From Allium sativum (lineage: Eukaryota > Streptophyta > Magnoliopsida > Asparagales > Amaryllidaceae), in assembly GCA_030737875.1 (NCBI GenBank), contig CM060911.1, forward strand, positions 91,284,599-91,348,598: a stretch of DNA of 64,000 nt. The letters run 5' to 3'. Numbering within the stretch: position 1 is the first letter of the stretch; the number at the start of each line of letters is the position of its first letter. Below, one piece after another: positions 48,250-59,421 of this stretch. Under the pieces are notes generated by a model. It did not search any database, was not told the origin of the DNA, and saw nothing but the letters and a program-made list of their open reading frames with translations. The translations under genes and the position numbers were made by a program.

Positions 48250-49480
48250 ATAATTAACACTTCATACCCCTTTTACTTGTCTTCTGAGCAAACCTTGAAA
48301 GATCTCCTTATATTCTCATTAAATACTAGACATGTGCCTAGGCTGTTACGCAACAGAGGTTTCCTCAAATCCCATTATTCATAAATAAACCACATGCATG
48401 CTTCTGACCATACTCTTTCGCATGTGATCACCTGCGTAGCTATAGGAGACAAGACAATGAAACAAAATTTAATAGCTCACATGCACCTGCACTTTGAACA
48501 TTAAAACGTACATGAGCATTAAATTCGCGCGGTGCCTAAATGAAGAAAGATGAAGCCTACCTACCAATGCTAAAACGTGGGTATCAAGCTAATGTTATTA
48601 TATGTATATTTTTTTCGTGGGTGCCAAGGCATTGAAGCCTATATTACACGCTGCTTCACTACCCTTTTCTTTCCTTCTGAAACTCAAAAACGTAGCCGGC
48701 TAATTTCTTCTTCTTTTTCCTTTCGAACCCAGCTTGCCGTTCATTTCCCCAAGCAAGATCTCTAGCTCTCCAATTTCCTTTCACCGTTATTTCTTCCAAA
48801 ATGAAGAGAGAGAAATTTGCAAGTTTCGAAAATCAAATTAAAATCAAGTCCTATAGCCAACAAAATTGAAGCATTCTCAGACCGATGGCCTTGTTGTCCC
48901 AAGAACTTCAAGTTACTATCCTTTTCACCAAGTTCGGGCTTGAAAACTGCCACACCGTTCTGAAAGACGTCAGCCTAAGGGAAATGTTTGCAGACATTTG
49001 AACTAGGGAGTGTGGTAACAGTGGGGTTGGCCGAAGCTAGAGAAACCGGGGGTAGTGGCGAGAAAGGTCTGTCCGGTCTCCTGTTGTAGTGGCGGTGATA
49101 AAAGTGGGACAACGGTGATAAGGAGGAGTGTTAAAATGGGCTGAGCGCTTATGTGAAGGAGGGGAGCTCGATTGTTTTTGGGTGATGAGGTTTGTCCTTT
49201 TTCTCTTCAAATTGGTGAGTGCGGATTGTTCTTGTTACGTTGAAATTGTAGTGGAGTTGGGCTGTGAGGAGATGTGGTATTGATTGGTTTAAGGAGGCTG
49301 TGCGTGAGGGAGTTAAAGTCTGGGTCCAAGTCTAAGCTTATTGAAAATGAGTAATTCCAATAAGGTGAAAGGGATGAGCAACGTTTTAAGGGGTGATTAG
49401 GATTAAAATGGTATTGAGTGGTTCTGTTTAACGAAGGGGAAGTTGCAGTTTTGGCCTGACAAGTTCATGCGTTGGTAATC
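48250..49480 (+). other. Block of host-like DNA inside LTR B
   Basis: Less AT-rich than its surroundings and without the tandem repeats of the LTR. It has a CT-rich leader-like stretch (48690-48730) and ACATGCATGC words. Read on the minus strand, 48762-48953 is open (MAVFKPELGEKDSNLKFLGQ...), with non-repetitive composition like a real exon, but I recognise no family. It may be captured host promoter and gene sequence. The 3' LTR has the same block at 56040-57270. Confidence 0.4.
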
Positions 49481-49488
49481 CCTTTGGC

Positions 49489-49499
49489 TATATTTAAAA
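49489..49499 (+). promoter_or_regulatory. TATA-like box upstream of the LTR-B three-exon frame
   Basis: TATATTTAAAAA within GGCTATATTTAAAAAGGGG, about 85 bp before the ATG at 49578. The spacing is close to that of the TATA and leader ATG in LTR A. Confidence 0.45.
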
Positions 49500-49577
49500 A
49501 GGGGTATTGATGATGCTGTGTTCGCATACGAGATTATAAATGAAAAAAAAAACATGAAAGAAAGTTGGGCATGATGT

Positions 49578-50448
49578 ATGGTTGACGTTCAAGTGATTGT
49601 TTCCAACTTTGAAGAGGCAGTCCATGTAGTGAAGAATCACGGTATCAGGGGTCTTGGTTTTCGCAAAAAGGGTGGTGGAGAAATTAGACTAGAAGGTGGC
49701 GAACCATGGTTGGTAAACTTAAGATGTGGATTAGGAAATGATTTGAAGTTAATCACCAAATTTTTGGCGAATAGCAGACTGATGAGAATTGGGCTATTTT
49801 TTGTGATGTCCGGGAAGATAAGGTGAGCAACCAGTTTAAATTAAACGATTGATTTAAAACGTAAATTTTAATTAGTTAATATATATGTATAGTGTAAATC
49901 ATATAAGGATATAACCATTATAACTCAAACATATGTCGACAGAACCAGACGAAAACGGTTACGATGGAATCGTAATGACGAGACTTACGTTGTGAAGCTA
50001 ATGTGGCCCAGAATGAAGTTACCGGCACTTTGTCGAAGAGTTCAACGCCAGTTTGGATTTAAATCGAAACAAAAGCAGAACCGTCAACTGCGAACCAAGT
50101 GAGTAATCTCACTAACTCTACCTCCTTTATATTTTTATATATAAAAGAGTTTTAATTTATTTAGAGTAATTCACTACTATTTGACGGGTGATTGGATGAG
50201 TAGTCGATAAAGTTGGTTGATATGGTTGCATCGTTGGTGAATTATTGGTGATGATATTTCATATTGATGTGATTAACATCTGTGGATGCAGGGAAACAGG
50301 TTGGAGGAATCCAACTGGATTCCTCAACATTTATATTACCGTTGTTATTTATGGTAATGTGTATACGATGATGGATTGTACTATGTTGAATCACGCTGAC
50401 ACTGGAAATTTAGTTATTTTAAATACCGTAAAAGATTTTCGAATATAG
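49578..50448 (+). CDS. Predicted three-exon gene inside the 5' LTR of element B (185 residues), function unknown
   Basis: Exon 1 is 49578-49822, exon 2 49943-50098 and exon 3 50292-50448. Introns of 120 and 193 bp have consensus borders (AG|GTGAGC...GACAG|A; AA|GTGAGT...TGCAG|G). The frame stays open across both junctions and ends in TAG; an in-frame TGA precedes the ATG. Exon 1 product starts MVDVQVIVSNFEEAVHVVKN and contains a Gly-rich stretch (FRKKGGGE). Exon 2 is very basic (RTRRKRLRW), which could act as a nuclear or RNA-binding signal. Exon 3 begins ETGWRNPTGF and ends hydrophobic. I recognise no domain. Two introns joining three open exons is more than expected in AT-rich DNA, but neither selection nor expression is shown. 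It could be a captured host gene or an element-specific accessory protein. Confidence 0.5.
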
Positions 50449-51039
50449 AAAAGAAATTGAGGTTTAAAAAGTAGAAACTTGTTTTATTAAAAGGAGAAGT
50501 TGTTTTTAAACGAGTTTATAATCATTGAATAAATTGAATATAAATGCTTTATTTAAATTTATATGGAAAAGTGGAAATTAGATTTGAAATCAATATTTGA
50601 GATGAGATTTGAACTTAGCAGAGTATAAAGCAAATCATAAACAAGATTTTTAACGATTGGAATAAAAATCAGATTTGTTGCAAGACTCAGAATAGAAGTT
50701 ATAAATAGAATTTGGGGTTTAAGAGAATATGTATAAGTACGAAATCAAAAGATTATATATAAAAGAAATATATTCAGGATTAAAGTGGATAATGGGTCAA
50801 AGGAAGTATTTTGCAAGAGAAAAATTTATAAGGGAAGAACACAGCAGACGGTTTTGTGTTAAACATTTTGGATTCTTGGAATAAAAATCCAAGGAAGAAA
50901 TCTTGTTGTATAGAAGGTGGAAACCGGATTTTTATCCTTATATACTCTTTATCTTATGGGTTTCGACAAAATAGAATGATAAATGTCTGCATTGTTTAAA
51001 TCCAGACATTTTGACTATCTTTTAAAATGAACAACGAAA

Positions 51040-51430
51040 GCGTGTGCGTCGCACACGGTATTTTATTCAAAACAGCAATCATAACGCTGTTGTTATAAGA
51101 AATGCTTTTATAATTTTAAACAGCGATTATAACGCTGTCTTTGCAAGAAATGCTTTTATAAAACTAAACAGCAATTTTAGCGCTGTTATTATAATAGATG
51201 TTGTAAATCTATACAGCAATTTTAGACGCTGCTGTTATAATAAATGTCTTGGTAAATCTAAATAGAAATTTTAACTCTGCCGTTATAATAACTGTTTTAA
51301 TAGCAATCTTAATGCTATGGTTATGATAAGTGTTCTATAATGCTAGACAGCGGTTTTAACGCTGTTGTTAAAAGCAATGTTTTATAAACCAAACATTTGA
51401 AGACAGCGATTATAACGCTACCGTTATAAT
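51040..51430 (+). repeat. Tandem hairpin repeat, about eight degenerate units of 45-50 bp
   Basis: Each unit carries AACAGCGATTATAACGCTGT or a variant. CAGCG/CGCTG can pair, so the RNA would be a chain of small hairpins separated by AAATGCTTTTATAA. The + strand frame starting at 51044 is a repeat artefact. Confidence 0.75.
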
Positions 51431-52925
51431 CAATATTTTTATAAAGAAGGTGTGTTCGTAGATCAAATCCGAGAGTCGCGTAAGCAAATGTTTGATTTAA
51501 AGTTGTGGGCTCTGACTATTTCAAAGTTAAGAATGTCGTTCAGTTAAGGTCTGAGAGGTAATTATACCCCAACTTGACTGACTACATTATTGACGGAGAA
51601 ATGGTTAAGCCTCGATAGCAAGGGTTGGTTAGTGATATCGTTAGTTAACGAATGATTTATGATTTGAGTTATAATAACGATGTTTATAACATCAGTTAAT
51701 TCAAAGGATTTAGAAATGTTTTCTAACTGGAGTAAAAGATATTTTCTCAATAAAGGAATTATATATATTGGAAATGTTTTCCAATACTCAAGAGAGAAAA
51801 TAGAGCTTTGAAAGAACACGAAAGGTGGAAAATGGAATTGGAAATGATAATGTAATAAAGAACTAATATAAAAAGGGCCCATTGTTGTTTAATGCTTGAT
51901 TGATAGAATTTCCATTTGGAAATAGAACCGTTGATTGTATGGATGTTTCTTTGATAGTTAAATCACCGACTATCAAAGTTTTATTTTTTTTATACCTCCG
52001 TTGTCAACATGGAGAGACCGGGATTAGATTTGATATCTGAAAACCACTCCGTATTGGCATAAGCATTATGAAGCAACTTATGCGGAAGAAAAATGAAGAC
52101 GGAGTAATGCAAGGGCTATCCTGTTTACGGGATAGTGCCTTCGGTTTGTCCAGACCCAGGACAACTTGTATGGACGAGTGTCTGACAGAGTATTTCCAAA
52201 GGGGGTTACGTACGTTGATTCCTTCAAACGTACGAAGTGGATGGCATAGAAGGGAAGCTTCATTAGCCTAACAATCTGAGTATTTTTGTGGGAATCAATT
52301 AGCGATTTCCGATGGATCTGATGATGTGGCAATCAAAGTGAATGGTGGCCAGATGTTCTGGAAGGTAATTCAAACCTCAAGCCTCACAACCCGGAATTTG
52401 ACAAAAATCGGGCAGGCAGCATGGCTATGTGGGTCGCACCCATTAGGATGTATAACCACCTATCTAGAGAAATACCTTTTGCTTCTTTAATCTATCGATG
52501 TTGCTCCTTTCGGGAGGCGGTTGCTGATCCCAACCGTCGGTGGTATATTTCGATACACTCAAGCGAAATGAGTGGTCAGTCATGTGAGGGCCGGGTTGCA
52601 AGATGTTCTTGTTGAACCCAGTGTATTTGTCTCTAGAGATACACTATCGGAAGGTGGTCCCATACCTTGTCGTGTTGGAAATCAAATCTCCAATAAGCGC
52701 CATGCGGTTTTTGATTCAGTATTATATATGGAGCGTGAGATGCAAGCATTCCCCTAGATTCTATTTATTTGATGTAGACACTATTATAATATCACTGGAT
52801 TTGATATCAAAAATATTTTTGGTTATCGTAAGGTAAAAACCATCCGTGTTTATGTGTGGATCGGTCTTACGATTATCATTTCTTTCAAAAGGATTTTGAA
52901 AGTTAAACAAATGGTTGGAGTTTAC

Positions 52926-53008
52926 TCACACCAGTCCCATGACTGACCCAGAGTTTATTTTGTTTGTTTTCCCTAAACTCTTGGGTGCCCAAATTTGTAC
53001 GGGCAGTC
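52926..53008 (+). other. Conserved three-hairpin module, 5' LTR of element B
   Basis: CAGTC/GACTG (52932-52936, 52941-52945), GAGTTTA/TAAACTC (52951-52957, 52974-52980), TGCCC/GGGCA (52986-52990, 53001-53005), about 390 bp before the primer site. Loops differ from family A while stems are kept. Confidence 0.65.
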
Positions 53009-53395
53009 AAGTAGTCGGGATTTTTCAGATTCACTTGGAGGAGCTCGAAGCAGGAGACTTCACCAGTTAGCTATAGACTATCATATTTTCCACTGTGTAA
53101 TGGTTATGTATCTGGAAACAGGTGTTATAACTGTTCCAGGGATAATCGTTGTGCTCTGATAATGGTATGTATATACAAATACTGATTTGTGCTTCAAAGT
53201 TATAATATCTAATATATTTTATTCGTTCCGCTGTGAGTTTGTGATCTTCGTTTTCTTCTATTCTAATATTTCTTTCTTTCTATTTCTCATCCTCTAACTT
53301 CTTTCTAATAATGATTCGTATTTCTGTGCAAATTGAGTTGGACGTGTGGTGTTATGGGTCGACTCAAAGGGTACGGATTTGCGGGTCATTTCATT

Positions 53396-53407
53396 TGGTA
53401 TCAGAGC
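53396..53407 (+). other. Primer-binding site of element B (initiator tRNA-Met)
   Basis: TGGTATCAGAGC, 2 bp after the LTR end at 53393. Confidence 0.95.
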
Positions 53408-54995
53408 TGAAGGTTAAGTGATTACCTTGGCTCTGTGGCGTAACTCAATAGAGATGGGGTTAGTAACACCCTAGATTGAGTTTGAGTGTATATATATGAG
53501 CGCGTATTTGTATATTTGATATAAAGTTTGTTTTATATTGTGTTGGCTGGTTTGTTGAGTAGTTTATGAATTCTAGTCGATGCAGGGTGTACAACTGTAT
53601 CGATAGGTGTTTCTAAACTCTCGAACAAAGTAATTCGACACAGTATTGTTTTAAAGTTGGTAAATGAAATAAATTTACCCAAAAACTATTTTGATATAAA
53701 AGAAATAATTTCTGAATTATTATGTATGGATGTATGGATTGTTATTACAATCAAATGGAATTATAAAATATTGAAACAGTTATATATAACCAAATATAAC
53801 TTGTATATGGGAAATATACATAAATAAGATGAACTGAAATTAAATTCAAACCAGAATTAGAACTCGAATTCCAGGAGTTTAGAAATATTTTCTGAAGTAT
53901 TTTAAAGGTAATATAGCATTACTTGAAGGTATTTTTGAATGAGAATGATTTTTAATGAGTTTGAAAGTGATTAAGCACTGAAACCACTTCAGTGGCGAGA
54001 AAATAATTCTGATAATGGACTGCAGCATTATCGGTATTCATTTTCAAGTTTCTGAGTGACGGATTGCTACCAGGGTAATTTAGGAATGAAAAGAAAAAAA
54101 AATGTATAAAAAGGAAATGATGATTTAGAAATTCAAATGTTTTGAATTGAGTTGATTATAAATATGTGTATAAATATATATATGATTTCAAACTAATTTG
54201 AAATAAAACCCGGGAATTTGAATTCTGAAATTTTTTTTTAACTTGAAAAAGTTGAATAGATTGAAAATGGTCAAAATGTATCAAATGAATTGGGATTTAA
54301 CTTAAGTTAAATAAAACCGGATTGAATTAGAAGTAATCCCGAATGAAATTAAGTATAGAGATGTTGAAATTCGAAATATTAAAATAGATTCGACTTATAC
54401 TAAACAAGTTGAATACTTATATTGTATGTCGTTAATTGGAGTTAAGTTATTTTTGAGCCCAAGCAGAATAAGAGGGTTGACTTTGGAAAATAGAACTCAG
54501 TTTGGATTAGTGAATAGAAGTGATCCAATCAGAAGTTAAAGATCAAAGGTTGGATTGATTTGAAACCAGTTGGAAATGGATATATGTATACCGAGCAAAT
54601 ATTGAATGAAAGCAAATGCAAAGGATGGAATTATGCTCGACAAAAAGGTACATGTTTACAATATTGTTTGGGTTGATGATTTTATGAGCATATGAGGCAA
54701 GCCACTTGGCTTTTTGATTTTCTTTTGGATTGGAGAAGGCCTAGAAAGGCGAATTGTGGTTGTACTGATTGAACCGTGCAGAGGAGATGCTGCCGAAATT
54801 TTTCAGAATTTAAAGTGTTAGAAAATTTTCAAAATTTTTTTCGTTAGTAAGAATAAATGAATAATTTATTTGAAATAAATTGGTCCAGTTAAACTGGAGT
54901 TAAGAGGTGAAAAAACAAAAAGGATTATTGGACCTAGTTAACAGGGTACGTAGCATCTTTTCCTACCTTAGCAATTTCGAGGACGAAATTATTTT
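53408..54995 (+). other. Non-coding internal region of element B
   Basis: About 1.6 kb, with no frame of note and no retroviral protein motif. Positions 54625-54835 match the end module of element A's interior (GACAAAAAGGTACATGTTTA, CACTTGGCTTTTTGATTTTC, GCCGAAATTTTTCAGAATTT). Confidence 0.85.
53443..53481 (+). ncRNA. 39-nt hairpin downstream of primer site, element B copy
   Basis: Outer stem ACTCAAT/ATTGAGT, inner stem GGGGT/ACCCT, same length and bulge (AGAGAT) as 25788-25826. It lies only 35 bp after the primer site, against 88 bp in element A. Confidence 0.6.
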
Positions 54996-55008
54996 AAGGG
55001 GGAAGGAA
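54996..55008 (+). other. Polypurine tract of element B
   Basis: AAGGGGGAAGGAA directly adjoins the 3' LTR. Confidence 0.93.
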
Positions 55009-58000
55009 TGTAACGACCCGGATTTTCGGCCGTTGAATTCTGAATATTTAAATTTATTTTAAAATTTTTAATTGAATTACATATAGGAATTTATTAATTA
55101 AAAACGAAGTTTGAACGTTAATTTATAATATAATTATAAAACGAGCTCGAAATCGCGCGGCAGTTCGTAATATAGAGTTTTGAACTTCAACTGGGGATAC
55201 AGGATCCGATATAAGTCGGATTTCTGTGAAACAAGACACGTTGGAACCGTATTTATTATAATTTTCATATGAAAGAAAAAAATCCATATTTCATGTTATA
55301 AATAGAAAGTTATGGCCAAATCAAATTTTGAAATAGTCGCTGTGGAATAGTCGCTGTGGAAAATCGTTATTTAAATTATACGTGTTAAAATAGCCGTTTT
55401 GCAAACGGACTCAGATTTCGACGAAATCAGTTTCATTGGGACCGTATCGTTAAATTATTGTACGGTGTTGAATTGCGTGGCAAACCGATGTCGTATGTGA
55501 CCACGGTAGCCGTAAACGCTCGTTCAGTGCAATTAAATTAATTCAACTGAATAAAGAGATATTAGAGTGTAACTTGAACAGACGATCGAATCAGGCCACG
55601 AAACCAGTTCCAGTGAGTTCGTAGCGTCGGATATAGTCAGGGTAGGTATATAGTTTGTTATTTTTAGAGATCGGCAAATTTGGTGTTCAGAAGGGCATTG
55701 CGGTACGCGTCAAACACAGTCTACCGGGGCAACAGTCTCAGAATGCGACTAAACTAATGCCGTTGGGTTCGTATCGAAAAGTTATTGTCGGTATTCGCAG
55801 TTTCAAGTTGATTTGATTTATCGGGTGATCGTGAAAAATTTAAAAGCGTGTTCATTTCTGGTTTTATAAAGGAATTTTTTTCATACGATGTCAGAATTCG
55901 ACGAAACTTGTCCCATTGGGTTCAGAATACCTTTTTACACCAAGATTAGTTTTTTTATCAGTAAACGAAAGTCGACTGTGATTAGTTTTACTTGATAATT
56001 CACCGCGAAGTTTCGTTATAATATAAAATATTAAATACCAATTATAAGTAACACTTCATACCCCTTTTACTTGTCTTCTGAGCAAACCTTGAAAGATCTC
56101 CTTATATTCTCATTAAATACTAGACATGTGCCTAAGCTGTTACGCAACAGAGGTTTCCTCAAATCCCATTATTCATAAATAAACCACATGCATGCTTCCG
56201 ACCATACTCTTTCGCATGTGATCACCTGCGTAGCTATAGGAGACAAGACAATGAAACAAAATTTAATAGCTCACATGCACCTGCACTTTGAACATTAAAA
56301 CGTACATGAGCATTAAATTCGCGCGGTGCCTAAATGAAGAAAGCTGAAGCCTACCTACCAATGCTAAAACGTGGGTATCAAGCTAATGTTATTATATGTA
56401 TATTTTTTTCGTGGGTGCCAAGGCATTGAAGCCTATATTACACGCTGCTTCACTACCCTTTCCTTTCCTTCTGAAACTCAAAAACGTAGCCGGCTCATTT
56501 CTTCTTCTTTTTCCTTTCGAACCCAGCTTGCCGTTCATTTCCCCAAGCAAGATCTCTAGCTCTCCAATTTCCTTTCACCGTTATTTCTTCCAAAATGAAG
56601 AGAGAGAAATTTGCAAGTTTCGAAAATCAAATTAAAATCAAGTCCTGTAGCCAACAAAATTGAAGCATTCTCAGACCGATGGCCTTGCTGTCCCAAGAAC
56701 TTCAAGTTACTATACTTTTCACCAAGTTCGGGCTGGAAAACTGCCACACCGTTCTGAAAGACGTCGGCCTAAGGGAAATGTTTGCAGACATTTGAACTAG
56801 GGAGTGTGGTAACAGTAGGGTTGGCCGAAGCTAGAGCAACCTGGGGTAGTGGCGAGAAAGGTCTGTCCGGTCTCCTGTTGTAGTGGCGGTGATAAAAGTG
56901 GGACAACGGTGATAAGGAGCAGTGTTAAAATGGGCTGAGCGCTTATGTGAAGGAGGGGAGCTCGATTTTTTTTGGGTGATGAGGTTTGTCCTTTTTCTCT
57001 TCAAATTGGTGAGTGCGGATTGTTCTTGTTACGTTGAAATTGTAGTGGAGTTGGGCTGTGAGGAGATGCGGTATTGATTGGTTTAAGGAGGCTGTGCGTG
57101 AGGGAGTTAAAGTCTGGGTCCAAGTCTAAGCTTATTGAAAATGAGTAATTCCAATAAGGTGAAAGGGATGAGCAACGTTTTAAGGGGTGATTAGGATTAA
57201 AATGGTATTGAGTGGTTCTGTTTAACGAAGGGGAAGTTGCAGTTTTAGCCTGACAAGTTCATGCGTTGGTAATCCCTTTGGCTATATTTAAAAAGGGGTA
57301 TTGATGATGCTGTGTTCGCAAACGAGATTATAAATGAAAAAAAAACATGAAAGAAAGTTGGGCATGATGTATGGTTGACGTTCAAGTCATTGTTTCCAAC
57401 TTTGAAGAGGCAGTCCATGTAGTGAAGAATCACGGTATCAGGGGTCTTGGTTTTCGCAAAAAGGGTGGTGGAGAAATTAGACTAGAAGGTGGCGAACCAT
57501 GGTTGGTAAACTTAAGATGTGGATTAGGAAATGATTTGAAGTTAATCACCAAATTTATGGCGAATAGCAGACTGATGAGAGTTGGGCTATTTTTTGTGAT
57601 GTCCGGGAAGATAAGGTGAGCAACCAGTTTAAATTAAACGATTGATTTAAAACGTAAATTTTAATTAGTTAATATATATGTATAGTGTAAATCATATAAG
57701 GATATAACCGTTATAACTCAAACATATGTCGACAGAACCAGACGAAAACGGTTACGATGGAATCGTAATGACGAGACTTACGTTGTGAAGCTAATGTGGC
57801 CCAGAATGAAGTTACCGGCACTTTGTCGAAGAGTTCAACGCCTGTTTGGATTTAAATCGAAACAAAAGCAGAACCGTCAACTGCGAACCAAGTGAGTAAT
57901 CTAACTAACTCTACCTCCTTTATATTTTTATATATAAAAGAGTTTTAATTTATTTAGAGTAATTCACTACTATTTGATGGGTGATTGGATGAGTAGTCGA

Positions 58001-58991
58001 TAAAGTTGGTTGATATGGTTGCATCGTTGGTGAATTATTGGTGATGATATTTCATATTGATGTGATTAACATCTGTGGATGCAGGGAAACAGGTTGGAGG
58101 AATCCAACTGGATTCCTCAACATTTATATTACCGTTGTTATTTATGGTAATGTGTATACGATGATGGATTGTACTATGTTGAATCACGCTGACATTGGAA
58201 ATTTAGTTATTTAAACTACCGTAAAAGATTTTCGAATATAGAAAAGGAATTGAGGTTTAAAAAGTAGAAACTTGTTTTATTAAAAGGAGAAGTTGTTTTT
58301 AAACGAGTTTATAATCATTGAATAAATTGAATATAAATGCTTTATTTAAATTTATATGGAAAAGTGGAAATTAGATTTGAAATCAATATTTGAGATGAGA
58401 TTTGAACTTAGCAGAGTATAAAGCAAATCATAAACAAGATTTTTAACGATTGGAATAAAAATCAGATTTGTTGCAAGACTCAGAATAGAAGTTATAAATA
58501 GAATTTGGGGTTTAAGAGAATATGTATAAGTACGAAATCAAAAGATTATATATAAAAGAAATATATTCAGGATTAAAGTGGATAATGGTTCAAAGGAAGT
58601 ATTTTGCAAGAGAAAAATTTATAAGGGAAGAACACAGCAGACGGTTTTGTGTTGAACATTTTGGATTCTTGGAATAAAAATCCAAGGAAGAAATCTTGTT
58701 GTAAAGAAGGTGGAAACCGGATTTTTATCCTTATATACTCTTTATCTTATGGGTTTCGACAAAATAGAATGATATATGTCTGCATTGTTTAAATCCAGAC
58801 ATTTTGACTATCTTTTAAAATGAACAACGAAAGCGTGTGCGTCGCACACGGTATTTTATTCAAAACAGCAATCATAACGCTGTTGTTATAAGAAATGCTT
58901 TTATAATTTTAAACAGCGATTATAACGCTGTCTTTGTAAGAAATGCTTTTATAAAACTAAACAGCGATTTTAGCGCTGTTATTATAATAGA
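55009..58991 (+). mobile_element. 3' LTR of element B, left part
   Basis: It matches 47214-51200 nearly base for base. It is interrupted at 58991 inside the hairpin repeat block by a reverse family-B LTR. ATAGA (58987-58991) is the presumed target duplication. Confidence 0.93.
57371..58214 (+). CDS. Three-exon frame, 3' LTR copy, shortened C-terminus
   Basis: Exons 57371-57615, 57736-57891 and 58085-58214, with the same splice signals. Differences from the 5' copy are few: Leu to Met and Ile to Val in exon 1, Gln to Leu in exon 2, Thr to Ile in exon 3. Then a change at TTATTT makes TAA 14 codons early. Both junctions and the frame are kept. Confidence 0.45.
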
Positions 58992-59336
58992 TGAAACGAC
59001 CCGCAAATCCGTGCTATCCGAGTTGACTAAATACACCACACGTCCAACCCAAATAACACAGAAATATGAACCATTAATAGAAAGAAGTTAGAAGATGAGA
59101 AATAGAAAGAAAGAAATATTAGAATAGAAGAAAACAAAGATCACAAACTCACAGCGGAACGAATAAAATATATTATATAACATAAGCTTCGAAATACAAA
59201 TCTGTTTTGTACATATATACATACCATCATCAGAGTACACATAACATTTGATCCAGCGGAAGTAACTCTAGATAACTAACGTTGAAGCCTCCTGCTTCAA
59301 GCTCCTCCAAGTGTATCTGTAAAAGCCTGAAACACT

Positions 59337-59421
59337 TGACTGCCCGTACAAATTTGGGCACCCAAGAGTTTAGGGAAAACAAAACAAAACAAACTCTGGG
59401 TCAGTCATGGGACTGGTGTGA
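59337..59421 (-). other. Conserved three-hairpin module, last copy
   Basis: CAGTC/GACTG, GAGTTTG/TAAACTC (one G-U pair in place of A-U) and TGCCC/GGGCA are present. The region of the upstream stem (about 59485-59520) reads GTCC/GGGC where element B has ATCC/GGAT. Confidence 0.6.

Larger units (their letters stand above)
47214..53393 (+). mobile_element. 5' LTR of element B
   Basis: TGTAACGACCCGG...GGTCATTTCA. Order: U3-like module (47355-47480), conserved start to about 48240, a less AT-rich block of different character (48250-49570), TATA-like site, a three-exon frame (49578-50448), AT-rich DNA, hairpin repeats (51040-51430), 3' structured domain (about 51900-53010). Words such as CGGTTTGTCCAGACCCAG (about 52141) correspond to the family-A domain. 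Confidence 0.93.
47214..58991 (+). mobile_element. Element B: non-autonomous giant-LTR retrotransposon (right end outside window)
   Basis: 5' LTR 47214-53393 (6180 bp), internal region 53394-55008 (1615 bp), 3' LTR from 55009, interrupted at 58992 by a reverse LTR. The left flank TCCTA (47209-47213) is the presumed target duplication; its partner is beyond 64000. The two LTRs look about 99% identical, so the insertion is young. There is no gag or pol. Confidence 0.92.

Noticed and set aside
47214..58991. Possible gag-pol coding in the element interiors
   Set aside because: The interiors are only 1.0 and 1.6 kb. No frame exceeds about 65 codons, and I see no zinc knuckle, protease, reverse transcriptase or integrase motif.
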